A DNA stretch of 64,000 nucleotides from Anagrus nilaparvatae (Eukaryota; Arthropoda; Insecta; Hymenoptera; Mymaridae), in contig JAKSXM010000288.1 in assembly GCA_022575985.1 (NCBI GenBank), positions 6,599,501 through 6,663,500 on the forward strand, in the 5' to 3' direction. Shown piece by piece: positions 45,771 through 57,400 of the stretch (positions within the stretch are counted from its first letter, which is position 1; each line of letters starts with the position of its first letter). Both the position numbers and the translations under genes were made by a program. The notes beneath the pieces were generated by a model. It made no database searches and was not told the DNA's origin. It saw only the letters and a program-made list of their open reading frames with translations.

Positions 45771-48700
45771 TCTGGCATCCCTTCGCCAAAAAAGTTAAAT
45801 TTCCGCAAAAATTAAAAAGTCAAAATTAATAAGTGAAATAAATATAAAAAAAACGCGGCGTGCATAAAAGCCGGCGTGCAAATCAACTCATGTGAAAACA
45901 AGAATTCATATTTTTTTTTTCTTCAATGTTTGGCCGTTTTAAAACGTGCCCCTCATTAAAACTGTGAAAATTCTTTTTAAAAAAGTGAAACTGAAAACAC
46001 GTTTTTCAAAAAAGGGTTATCAGTTATACTTTATTGTGTACGACGCCATGTGCCTTTTTTAGTGTAAAAGACAAATATACAAAAAGCACATGGACATCAG
46101 TAATTGAAATTGGAGCAGCAAGTTGCATAAAAGAAAAGAAAAAATTATTTAAGAAGAACATCAAATCAATTCAAAATTTCTCAAGTTTACATAAAAAAAT
46201 ATTTTCAAGGCTACATATTAAAATTTCTCAAGTTTACATAAAAAAATATTTTCAAGGCTGTAATCAAAAGAAATTTTTTAACAAATACACATCAACATTT
46301 TTTTTTTTCAAGACAACAGAACTATCAAAATTTTTAAATCAGGATTTTTTTTTTCAAAATTTTTAAATTTTTTTATGGAGGGAGAAAATAAAAGAAAAGA
46401 AGGCGTCCATTTTGCTTCAACATCAGATTTTCATCATTGCGCAGGCGCGCCACATTTACCATCATATCTCAAAATTTAACCAAAGAAGGAAGTATTTCAG
46501 TGGCGTCCATCTTTTTTATCACGTTTCTTCTTCGTAAATTGTTCTACATCACCGCGCAGGTGCACACACACGTTACTGATTTGATGGTCAATTCCAATTT
46601 TTCTGCAGACAGCAAAGAACAAGAAAAAATTTTTCAACAAAGTTATGTATATTTGTTTATTTTTTTTTTGACAAAGTAAATTTATTTCTTTTTAAATTTT
46701 AATCTCAATTGAATCATTAAAAATTTTTTCATTAAATTTTTAAATAAAATCATTAAATTTTTTTTTTTTTTTTTTTTTACAATTAAATCTGTGTACAAAT
46801 AATAAATTTTTCTGCACAATTATTATTGTATAATATATTTACAAAATTATTAACATAATTTCTTTCAGTAATCATACTTTACTTTGTCAAAAAATTCACT
46901 TTTTATTGTATTGTTATTTTACACAAGTTGGGGCCGACTTCTGACATTAAACTTAATTAATCATATCTCAATTGGAAATTTTTTTTTTTTCAAACTTTTT
47001 GAGCTGAGTGCGTTGTGTATTTCAATGTGAACATTGCAATAAAAAAAAAAAAAAAAAATTTTTTTTTAAATTCATTTAAAATTATTTTTATACATATTTT
47101 TCATTTTTAATCAAATTTTGATTTTCAAATTTTATTGCAATGTATCATTTTTATAAGTAAATGTCTTGTTTAACAGGTTTCAAATCAATAATGGGTCTTA
47201 TTTGATTGTTTTACACTTAGAGCGTTTTTTATGCAAATAAAAAACTTAAATTTTTAAAGGTTTTATAATCATAATGAGATTTATTATTTGATATTGGGCC
47301 AAATTCATAAGTCATATATTAATTTATTGGTGTGTTCCCAAGGTACTTTGGACTCAATTCTATGGTGAAGCTGCTTTGTCAATCATCAACTTCAATCCAG
47401 ATCCAAATTTCAACACAAGTCATTCTCAAGTTTATCAGCTTCAAATATCAAACCTGGGAACTTTTTTCATTATTTGCTGTCCATGATTTTCATTGTTTAG
47501 TGTTAGATCATCTTTATATTAGTAATGCAGCTACATTTATTTAAATCATTAAGTATAGTAATAATGTTTTATTAATTTATTTTTAAACACCCTCATTTGA
47601 CAATTTGTAGTTTCATATTTTTACATTTTTATTTTCTGGTATGAGGGTTGTTATAAAATTTAAAAAATAAATCTTTAACCGAAAAACTCAACTTAATATT
47701 ATTTTTGCATGTGGAAAAATACTATTCATTATTGTCTCATCTCATCATATCATGTGTTATTGTTATTAATTTATTATCATCTCATTCAAATACTGTTTCA
47801 TAATGGAGTCAATTTTGACAATCACAGAGTTTTATATTCTTTCATATAAATTATATTCTTATTTTTCAAATCAATTTTTCATATTTACCAAATTAATTTT
47901 GTGTGCATGAATACATAAAATTAACAAAAATTGTTATCAGAAAACTCTGAAATAATTTCAAAAATTGATTTTAATTTTATGCAGAATTATATTTAATTAA
48001 TTTTACAGAATACATTTCAATTTTGATTTTTTATTTTAAATTGATTCAAGAATAAGTTTTATTGAAACTTAATTTGATGGGTTTTTGTACAATGAGTGAT
48101 ATCACATCTTTTAAATGAATCAAAAAACTCATTTCAGGGTTTTTATTTTTTTTCCCCCTTCAACGTTCAAGATTTCCAAACAAAAATTTTGAATGTAATG
48201 TTTTATCACTCATGCAAATATCTTTATTTTTTATTGATTATTACGCTGTAAATTTTTTTAAATATTGAGTATCATAATCATCATTTCATTTTTTGAAATC
48301 CATATTTATTCAGCAGTATTTTAAATTGCAATTTCATTAAATTGTTTTGGTTGCAGTTATGATTCCTGGCCATTCAAAATGTTTAATTGTTCATAAACAA
48401 GAGTGGCTAAAATTACATATAATTTTAGCATAATTTCATTTTTTCAATTTAGTTGTTTATAAACAAAGGTGGCTGAAATTACATGTGATTTTGGCATAAT
48501 TTCATTTACTCATTCTCAAACATTACCAGGTAGTCATTTGATGTTTGAAGCAAGGGTGCACATACATAAACTTTTGTCTGCTTCAAAACAAATGGTGTGT
48601 TAATGTTACCTTTTGAATGGGGAGGGATTTGATTGTAGATCAGAACAACATATATTTTGTATTTCAAATCATAATTTTAATTTGGAGTCTGTGATAATTT

Positions 48701-49196
48701 CATTTATGTCATAGTTTATTAAAGAGTTTTTCTCATTTAGTCATAATTCATTTTATCAAACATAATCATTTAGTTTTGGGTCATTCAAGTCTGCATATTG
48801 ACAAAGTGGTGGATCCAGAATTAGAAAATTCAATTTAAAAGAATTTAGCATTAATATTAAAACAAATTTGAATTATATAGACTCTTAAAAATGTAATTTA
48901 TGTAGAAAGTAAGTTGCATTAATTGTTCATTAATTTTTTGTTATTTATAATGTTTGTAATTTGTTATTATTTATATATTCAATTCTAGTCATATTAAAAC
49001 CAATTCTATTGGTTACAATTACATTTAAATATTTCTTGAATTATATAATTTATTATTTATTAATTTGCGTAGAAAGCAAATTTAATTTTGTATCAATTTT
49101 AAATAGTATATTATAATTTAAAAATGTAAAATTTAATTCAATTTTTTTTTGATATATTTTTAGATGTGCGTTTTTTCACCTTGTGAAGTGGGAGAA

Positions 49197-49392
49197 TGTT
49201 ATAATTTGAATGTATTTATAATATTGTAAATGTGATGGCGCTCGCGTCGACCCCCCAACTTTTATAACGGCGTTCCCTTCAGTACGTCGTACACCAGCAT
49301 GCAAACAACATGCAAAAATGTATTAATAAATGCATTTTAAACATATTTATTAATTGTGTGTTTATTTAATTAAAATAACCTCTGCGTCAACA
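49197..49392 (+). repeat. 3' LTR (196 bp)
   Basis: Apparently identical to the 5' LTR; followed directly by the CATAA duplication. Confidence 0.9.
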
Positions 49393-49631
49393 CATAATAA
49401 TTTATTAATTTGTTTATTTTGTAAACAAATGCGGAGTTTTTTATTAATTTCATCAAATTTGTTAATATTGATGGTTCCTCATAGAGGAACGACATATATT
49501 CCACATGTTTACTATAAAAGTTACTAAATCAATGATAAAACTACGTTTTCTCATAATAATTTATTAATTTGTTTATTTTGTAAACAAATGCGGAGTTTTT
49601 TATTAATTTCAACAAATTTGTTAATATTGAT

Positions 49632-49778
49632 GGTTCCTCATAGAGGAACCATTCTGATAGGTGAAATTTTGATTTTTGACTTTTTGGCATAGAAGCACGT
49701 TTTGAGACCCCAGAAAGCTAAAAAACCGGTTTTTAAAAAAAGTCTGTATGTGTGTGTGTGTATGTGTATGTGTATGTA

Positions 49779-49814
<36 letters not shown>

Positions 49815-50905
49815 TGTATGTGGGTAACCGGCGATATTTCACAACCATTGTGGTATTAAGACCTAATTTTTTTTTCAAAAATTTTTTGATCAAAAAATCT
49901 CAAACTACTTTTTTTTTTTTAATTTGGATGTAATCCCTCATTTATTTCCATGAAAGTACTTATATTTGAAAGTATGATTTTTACCCGATATCTCGAATCT
50001 GTTAATTAATTTAAAAAAAATTTTTTTTCCAAAATTTTTGTCACAAAAAAATATAAAAAACACCAATTTTTTTTTCCCTTTGGACGTGGTAACTAATTTA
50101 TTTCTATATAGGAGTACTAGTTTTAAAAGCCACGTTTATAGTAATTTTTTGGATCTGTTACTTAATTTTTTCAAAATTTTTTTTTCAAAATTTTTTGCAT
50201 AAACAAATAAAAAAAACTGCAATAATTTTTGTTTTTTTTTATGTAATACCTCATTTAATTCTATGAAAGTAGTAATATATGAAATTATGGGTTTTACTCG
50301 ATATCTCGAATCTGATACTTAATTTTTCGAAAATTTTTTTTCAAAATTTTTTGCATAAAAAAATAAAAAAAACAGCAACATTTGTTTTCTTTTTGGATGT
50401 AGTACCTAATTTTTTCATATAAAAGTACCAATATTGAAAATATGGTTATTACTCGATATCTCCAATCTGACACTTAATTTTTTGAACTTTTTTTTCTCAA
50501 TACTTTTTGCATAAAAAAATAAAAAAAACAGCAATATTTTTTTCCTTTTTGAAAGTAGTACCTCCTTTTTTTCTGCGGGAGTATTAGTTTTATAAACATG
50601 CTTTATAGTCAGTTTTTTGGATTTAAAAATCATTGCAATATTTTTTTCTTTTTGAACGCAGTACTTAATTTATTTCTATAAAAGTATTAATATCTGAAAA
50701 TATTGTTTTTACTCTATATCTCGAATCTGATACTCAATTTTTTAAAAATTTTTTGTATAAACAAAATAAAAAAACAACAATATTTTTTTTCTTTTTGGAC
50801 GTAGTACTTAATTTTTTTTAATAGTACTTATATCTAAAATTATTGTTTTTACTAGGTAAAATAGACCATTAAAAACAATTTGTTATTGTTAATGAGGAAC
50901 CAAAA
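49632..50905 (+). repeat. GGTTCCTC-ended element with ~155-bp repeat array (copy 2)
   Basis: Begins with the palindrome GGTTCCTCATAGAGGAACC, then AAGCACGTTTTGAGACCCC, AGCTAAAAAACCGGTTTTTA and a (TG)n/(TATG)n tract (49745-49822). About five units of ~155 bp follow, phased on GAATCTG at 49995, 50152, 50308, 50463 and ~50722. It ends GTAAAATAGACCATTAAAAA and GTTAATGAGGAACC, so both ends carry GGTTCCTC in inverse. The ORFs over the microsatellite are artefacts. Confidence 0.8.
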
Positions 50906-51289
50906 ATTACTTGTCATCGTTTTTTTTCTCTATTTTCAAATATTTTTTTAAAATTATGTTCAGTAAATTCCAAGAAAACTTAAAATAAGAGCATTTTTTT
51001 GGAGTTTTACATTTAACATCCATGTTAAATGTTTTCGGATATTTTTTCGAAACCAAACAACTAGTTCTCTCAAAATTTTTACAGTATATTTTATTAATAA
51101 AGAACTTTAATTTTATGTAATTTGGTGCAATTCTGTTTTGTAATTCTTGTTGGGAGGGTCCCACCTTAAGTTAACATTTGGTCAAGCTAACCCAGAATTT
51201 TCTACGACGGTGTGAAATCGCTCAATGTGAGTTTTTTACAGAAAATATAAGTAAAATTATCTCTCATTTTTCTTATTTTTTTATAAAAG

Positions 51290-52050
51290 GCCAAAACACT
51301 GAAATGGCTGCCAAAAATCGAGATTTCACTCTAGGAGACTAAAAATTGGGATTTAATTTTTTTACTTAATGCTGGTGACTTATTTTTGGGCTTACTAATA
51401 GGGAGAAATACTTTGGAGCAGTTTTGAAGACCCAGCCATGATTTTCAGTCTCACTTCATTTAAATTTACCCATTTTATAAATATTAACAAAATAATTTAC
51501 TCAAAATTTTTTCACCTGAAATACAAAAACCTTTTAATATACTAAATAAGTCACCAGCCCAATTTTTAGCCTCCCAAAGCAAAATCTCGATTTTTGGCAG
51601 TCATTTTTGTGTTTTGGACTTTTGTAAAAATAGTAAGAAAAATGAGTCATAATTTTTTTTATTATTGCTATAAAAAACTTACATTAGCATGAAAAATTTT
51701 TTCTTTTCGGTTCCGGATAGAAAATTTTCCTGGCTATCCGATTCCAGGGTCAAAAAAAATTTTTGAGTAGCGCATGCGCGAGGAATCGCTAATATAGGCT
51801 GTTTTTTTTCAAAAGTCGATTTCTCAAATGCCTATTAGTGAAAAATCTTCTAACCAGGCTTAAAATTTTCCTTAAACCTTATATTTTTTGGCGAAAAAAA
51901 ATTTCGATGGAACACTGCTTTTTGGGAGCTCTAGATAAAAAAATAGCAGCTTTCAAAAGATCATTTTTTACAAATTTCAAATTTTCCGCCAAGTCACGTG
52001 ACCAATCAAAAATCTGACCAAAAATTTGGATTCTGCGGGAAATTTTACAT
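51290..52050. repeat. Inverted, rearranged copy of the 43745-44310 block
   Basis: CACTTCATTTAAATTTACCC, GGGAGCTCTAGATAAAAAAA, GCAGCTTTCAAAAGATCATT and CAAGTCACGTGACC match the other block on the opposite strand. A smaller palindrome centred near 51490 repeats CTAAAAATTGGGCTGGTGAC in both orientations. Confidence 0.65.
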
Positions 52051-52134
52051 AAGGATATATCTTTTTAAAAATAATTTTAAAATCATTAAATATAAAATTT
52101 ATTATTACAGGTCAGGTAAAAAAAAAATATCTAA

Positions 52135-52338
52135 ACAAGTAGACTATCTCAACAAACTGAAAAAATCCAGAAACACGTTATTACTCTAACAAAATTAGTT
52201 GAAGAAATTAAACCGTTGGTACCCGTTACACCAAAACCAAATTATGATTTATTGCCTAAAGACTTCCCAATTGAAACATATTCAGAAATCATGAAGTTTA
52301 ATAAAGACTTAAAAGACGAGAGGGTAATAATGATTTAA
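52135..52338 (+). pseudogene. Fragment resembling a DUF4806 domain
   Basis: From about 52135 one frame stays open to a stop at 52336-52338, reading SQQTEKIQKHVITLTKLVEE, then LLPKDFPIETYSEIMKFNKD and LKDE. The pattern LLPxxFP(I/L)xTxxEhhxFNxxLKD is that of the start of DUF4806, found in many insect and cnidarian proteins, some linked to mobile elements. There is no start codon and only weak splice signals (GTAATAATG at 52324), and the rest of the domain is not found downstream. Either a relic or one exon of an unseen gene. Confidence 0.4.
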
Positions 52339-53440
52339 TGAAAAAATAAAAGAAATATCTTTTAAAAACCAAAATTTCAATTTATTTTATATAAAATTTC
52401 TATAAATTTTCATAATGTAAAATTCATTTTTTTAAATTCGAAAGGGAGATAGAGAGATATAATTCTCGATGATGCAGAGATCGCGTTTTCTTGGTCTTCG
52501 CAAAAGATAAGATCTAAAGTTATGTTAGCCAAAAGTCCACTCCTATTTTCAAATGTGAAAAAGGTGGACCCCAAAGTTTCACAAAATTAGCGGTTCCCAT
52601 ATAAAACTCCTATTTCAAGATTCAATTTTTGTAAGCATTTGTCTGCTAATTCAATGTTTTGATGAAATATTTCGTCTTTGTTGGGTAGGAATATTCCTAA
52701 ATCTAATAACAGCCAGAAGCTGGAAATAATAATTTATGGTAAATATTTTGTAAGTATAAAATAATACAGCCACCAATTATCCCATTCATATGCCTTGTAA
52801 TCAGGAAATTCTGAAAATTTTTCTAGACAGTCGACGAAAAGTTGGTGTTACTTTGATGTTTAGCATAAATTGGTCGATTTCATTCAAATATTGTGTTTTT
52901 TATGAAATTAAAATAGGTAATAAAAACCAACAGCACTTTTAGCGTTCATATTAATTTAATAAAAATATTTAATAATTTTTTTTAACGTCGAAATAAGTAG
53001 ATAAAAAAAAAATCATATCAAATAGGTAATAAATTAGTTATGAAATTATAAAATGATTAATTTTTTTAGTAAATAAAATAAACGAAATGTGATAAAATCA
53101 AAAAGAAAATATGTATTGTAATGATTATATTGCTTTAATAATTTAAATTAAATTTAAAATTTCAAGTCCTAAACATATCTTTAATAAAATGTTATAAAAG
53201 TTATATGCAATTACTTATTAACATGGAAAAAAGAGTTCAAATTTAAAATTAAGGCATGTTAAATAATAAATTATTATTAATAAAATTGTAAATATTTAAG
53301 TACTACTTTGACATTTTTCATTCATTAACCAGGTCCTATTTCCTTGAAGTTATTTAGAACTCATAAAAAAATCAAATTTATCCTTTAATACCTTCATTTA
53401 ATGATTTTAAATGACACTTATAAATTATTATAATTTTTTT
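52339..53440. other. AT-rich intergenic sequence, no gene seen
   Basis: No exon-like frame or element terminus on either strand. Confidence 0.4.
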
Positions 53441-53449
53441 TTTCATTCC

Positions 53450-53595
53450 ACAGATCTCTGAAGATCTATTTAGATCTATTTTAATCTCCAGAGATCTCTG
53501 GAGATCTCTAGTGATCTAAAGTGTTCTCCCCAATTTTTCGATCTATTTAGATCTCTAGAGATCTCCGGAGATCTAAAGAGATCTATCGAAAATTC
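53450..53595. repeat. AGATCT-rich palindromic repeat cluster
   Basis: AGATCT or GATCT occurs more than ten times in ~145 bp, in blocks such as GAGATCTCTGGAGATCTCTA and GATCTCCGGAGATC. The spacing is irregular. The minus-strand frame crossing it (53476-53709) is a product of the repeat. Confidence 0.8.
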
Positions 53596-53684
53596 GTCGG
53601 GATATTTTATTGAATAATCTTTTGGCTGAATAATGCAGTAAAATAAAATAAATATATAAATTATTTTATTTTTATGAATAACTC

Positions 53685-53785
53685 GTGACGAATTCATTTC
53701 CATTCGCATTTGCGAATTCGTGACAAATTCGTCAATTCACATTTGATGAATTCAAAACGAATTGGTCACGAATTATTATGGCCTA
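53685..53785. repeat. GAATTCGTGA repeat cluster
   Basis: GAATTC/AATTCGT motifs recur about six times (CGTGACGAATTCATTTCC, GCGAATTCGTGACAAATTCG, GATGAATTCAAAACGAATTG, CACGAATT). Confidence 0.7.
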
Positions 53786-54490
53786 TTGGGAAGGGAGCAT
53801 TTTCGACTATTGGGTTAACTTTAAGAATTGTTATGCTTCAGTGAGGAGCTGATCCAGTTAAGTGAACCAACCTTAACCAAAATATCAATTATTGTAAGTG
53901 TAAGTTTTTAATCCTATTATTTGTAAACTCCTTAGTAAATAAATATTAAGTTGCATTTAGAATTGTCTTTATTTGTCTATTTATTTGAACTTTAAATTAT
54001 AACCTTTCCCGCTGTTTAGTGTCACACAGACGCAAGGCAAAAAGGTAATACATAATAAATATTCGGTTTGCAAACTTGCAAACATGTCTTTTATTTTGTA
54101 AATCAGAAATAAATTTATTTAGACGTAATAGTAGCAGCAGTACTAAGAAATAGTAAAATTACTACAATTTCTAGTAACATTACTATTTTTGAAGTAATAT
54201 TACTTAATTGTAGTAAACTTATCGGTTTTTTGTTAATTCATTCTTATTTAATAATTAATTATTCTTGGAAAAGTATTATCAATATTTTTCGATTATACCT
54301 ATTTATAAACGTTAAATTTTATTTAATTTTTGTTTTATTTTAAGCTTTATGGAAATTCGAATTTAAATAATCGATAAAAATTATAAAATTATTTATTTTA
54401 AAACTTATTAACAGTACTGAATTTTGCAGAAAAAAACGAGTATAAAATATTTGAAGTTGAATCCAAAAAATTAATAACATAATTTTGAAC
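53786..54490. other. Upstream region of the acyl-CoA synthetase-like gene
   Basis: Contains a TAGTAATATTAC-type repeat (54125-54225) related to 29995-30225. A stretch at ~54000-54045 ending GGCAAAAAG|GTAATA could be a 5' untranslated exon, but nothing confirms this. No clear TATA box. Confidence 0.35.
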
Positions 54491-57400
54491 ATGGCAGCAA
54501 CATTATATTTTATTGGCTTATTGCACTTTATGAACCTTATTCTAATCTACTCTGCACCATGTGTAAGTATAATTCCATTTTGAGATCCTCATTCTTATGG
54601 CTCAATCAACACTTTGAAAATATTTTAAGCACTTCATACGTTTTTCTAATCTTACTCAGAATCGCTTACTTATGTATATAACAGAAAGAGGGAATCATTA
54701 AAAACAACATTCTTCATGGTGCTTCATTTCCGTGCTCAAAAAATCCTCAAATAGGAAAAATTATAATGGATATTTTTAACAATTACCCTAACCACAAAGC
54801 TCAGGTATTTGAATTAATTTCTTCGTGAGAAAAATGAACATAAAATTAAAAACTATTATTAATTTTGAATTTTTTCTTTGTAGATTGACGCAGTTACGAA
54901 AGCAGAAACAACTTTTTCAGATATGAAGTTTCACAGCATACGGTTAGCGATCTGGTTAAAAAAACAAAATATAGGACCAGGTGATATAATTACTTTAAGC
55001 GCGAGTCCACGCTTAGATAATTATGTACCATTTTTGGCAGCATTATTTGTAGGAGCAGCTTATTTCCCGTGGAACTACGCTTATGAATTTGGTAACGAAA
55101 ATTAAGTATTGAAATTATTATATTTAACGAAAACTTTAATTTAATTTTTAATTTAATAGAAAGCATTAGAGAGTCAATGAAGTTATTAAGTCCAAAAGTT
55201 ATGTTTGTCGTTCCGGAATCAGTAGAGAAATTCAAAAAAGCTGCCCAACTGGAAAATGTTGAAACAAAATTTATATGCTTCGATAAGTACGAGGGTTTGG
55301 AAACATTAAATGATATATTACAGTCAGCAACAGCCAAAGAAGTATACAATTTCAAAGTTCATGAATTTGAAGATCCTGAAAATACACGCTGTACGCTTAT
55401 CTCTACTTCTGGCAGCAATGGAATCCGAAAAATGGTTGAACATTCTTGTAAATCCATGGTGACAAACTTTATGGAATCGAATATATTTCCAATTAAAAAT
55501 AGTAAATTCTTATCTTATTCTACACCGTACTGGATATCGGACATTGCCTTGTTTTTGAAAGGTATTAGATATGTAGCAACTAGAATATTTCATCCATGTT
55601 TTGATGTTAAGGAAACGTCGGAAATAATTCACAAATATAAGGTGAAGTAATTCAAAATATCAATAGATATAATTATTATTAATTTTTAGACAATATTTTT
55701 TTTTCTTTGTGTAGATTGATTTTATAAAATCGCACCCTCGATTGATGGGAGAGCTTGTTAAATCAGGTATATTGGAAACTCAAAAAGAAAAATTTAGGTC
55801 ATTACGAAAGTATCAGCTTTCCGGTGCGGACCTAAATGAAAATATAATTCGTGAATTCAAAAGGATGTTACCTAAAGTATTGGTATCTAACAGCTATGGT
55901 AAGTTTGAAAGAAAAAGGTTTTTATTTTTTAAGCATGGAACACGTCGGATGAAAGATTACTGTAAAGGGTGCACTGAAAAACAAATCCGCTTGCGGAAAG
56001 CTGTACTTTTTTTTCATGCTCAAATCACCTGACACCCAAATAAAATTAAAAACATTTTTCCTTTTTTTTTTAATTTTTTTGGCTCCCAATACTACTGCAC
56101 CCATATTCTTAATGAGACAAAAAAAAAATTTTGTTTATATTTTTTTACATTTCAAGTCATTTGCAAATCATTTTTGATAACTATGAAATAAAAAAGCCTA
56201 TATAAAAAAAGTTTTGAAAATTGAATTTGAAAATATACTCCTGTTTTACCTTTCCCAATGAATTTTTTGCACAATATTTATTATATAAGTGAACATACCG
56301 ATGCAAAATCATAAATCAGTAGGTGGTAAAAATCAGGCAGATGAACTTCTCTGATTTTTTGGAATGGAAAAATTAAAACTTTAAGACATTTAAAAAATAT
56401 CTGCAAAGCTTGTTTTCTTTGACATTTTTTTCAACCGTACAAATTATGAATTATATAAATTACAATTATTTTTATTAAAATTGTTTAAAATAATTTGTCT
56501 GACTTTCATGTAATCGGCCAATGATTTTTCATACGGAATGATATAACTGCTCAGCCACCCTCGCAGCCACCCACAGCTTAACAAAATCAAATTATACAAG
56601 TATAAGTGTACTTATGCTTGAGAATGAAAAATTAAACTTCAGAGATACATTTTATTAGGTACAGAACGGTTTTGAACTTTATTGGGTACGATTAAAGAAA
56701 TTTAAAAGCAGAGTAAAATACAAAAAATCTCAAAAATACAGTTTTTTACCTGAAAAAAAACCGCTCTGGGGATTTTTTTGATTTATACGGCATTCAACTT
56801 GAAAAAATATTTCAAATTGATCCTATTTTTAACATTTTCAGTAACTCGCACTTTGATTTAAAATCGTTTAAAGCCCGCCGTGTAACATTAAAAATAGAAT
56901 TTTTTCGAAAACTTAGTAAATTTTCAAAAAATTTGTAAATATTCGATAAAAATCGTAAATTTACTGAATTTAGTATATTATCGAAAAATTCGAGAATACT
57001 CGATTTTTTTTTGTGAATTTACGAAAAAAGTTGTAAGATCACAATTATTTTTCGTAAATTGACAACTATTTTTTCTAAATTTTCGAAAAAAAATTGTAAA
57101 TTATCAATTTTTCTTGCGAAGTAACAAAAAAAAATCGAACTTTTTGTCGAATACTCGAATTTTTGGTTAATATACCAAAAGGAAATTTATGATTTTGTTC
57201 GAATATTTACAAATTTGACAGAAATCGATGGAACTATATAAAAACTATAATCACAAAAACCTATATGAAAGAGTAAATGCACGAAACTTGTACTTCTACA
57301 CATTTCTTGTCGTTTATTTATTTACTAATTTAAATATTTAATTTATTTATAGGAATGACAGAAGCTGCGTCGCCGATAATTTCTCAAGACGAAACTTGCG

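Larger units (their letters stand above)
45575..49392 (+). mobile_element. Young non-autonomous LTR retrotransposon (3818 bp)
   Basis: Two 196-bp LTRs (45575-45770 and 49197-49392, TGTTATAATTTG...CTGCGTCAACA) show no difference by eye. CATAA is duplicated on both sides (45570-45574 and 49393-49397). A primer-binding-site candidate, TGGCATCCCTTCGCC, starts at 45773, two bases after the LTR; a polypurine tract, GAAGTGGGAGAA, ends at 49196. The purine tract and TGTT start resemble Ty1/copia elements. The 3.4-kb interior has only short low-complexity frames (46034-46366, 46437-46679, 47332-47544) with no gag, protease, RT or integrase motif, so it must have been moved by enzymes from a relative. 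Confidence 0.92.
45505..49650. repeat. Two tandem ~160-bp units, the first split by an LTR retrotransposon
   Basis: Unit 1 is 45505-45574 plus 49398-49487; unit 2 is 49488-49650. Both contain GACATATATTCCACATGTTT, GATAAAACTACGTTTTCTC, AATTTGTTTATTTTGTAAAC and GGTTCCTCATAGAGGAAC. Unit 2 keeps the uninterrupted CTCATAATAATTTATT that is opened by the insertion in unit 1. Confidence 0.85.

Noticed and set aside
46034..46679. Possible gag or other protein of the young LTR element
   Set aside because: Frames are Lys/Phe/Ser-rich low complexity, include a local sequence duplication (46178-46262), and lack zinc knuckle, protease or RT motifs.
49621..49933. ORFs over the TG/TATG tract on both strands
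   Set aside because: They translate a microsatellite (His-Thr or Cys-Val runs); no constraint.
54990..55355. 121-codon minus-strand ORF
   Set aside because: It is antisense to exons 3 and 4 of the acyl-CoA synthetase-like gene and spans an intron.
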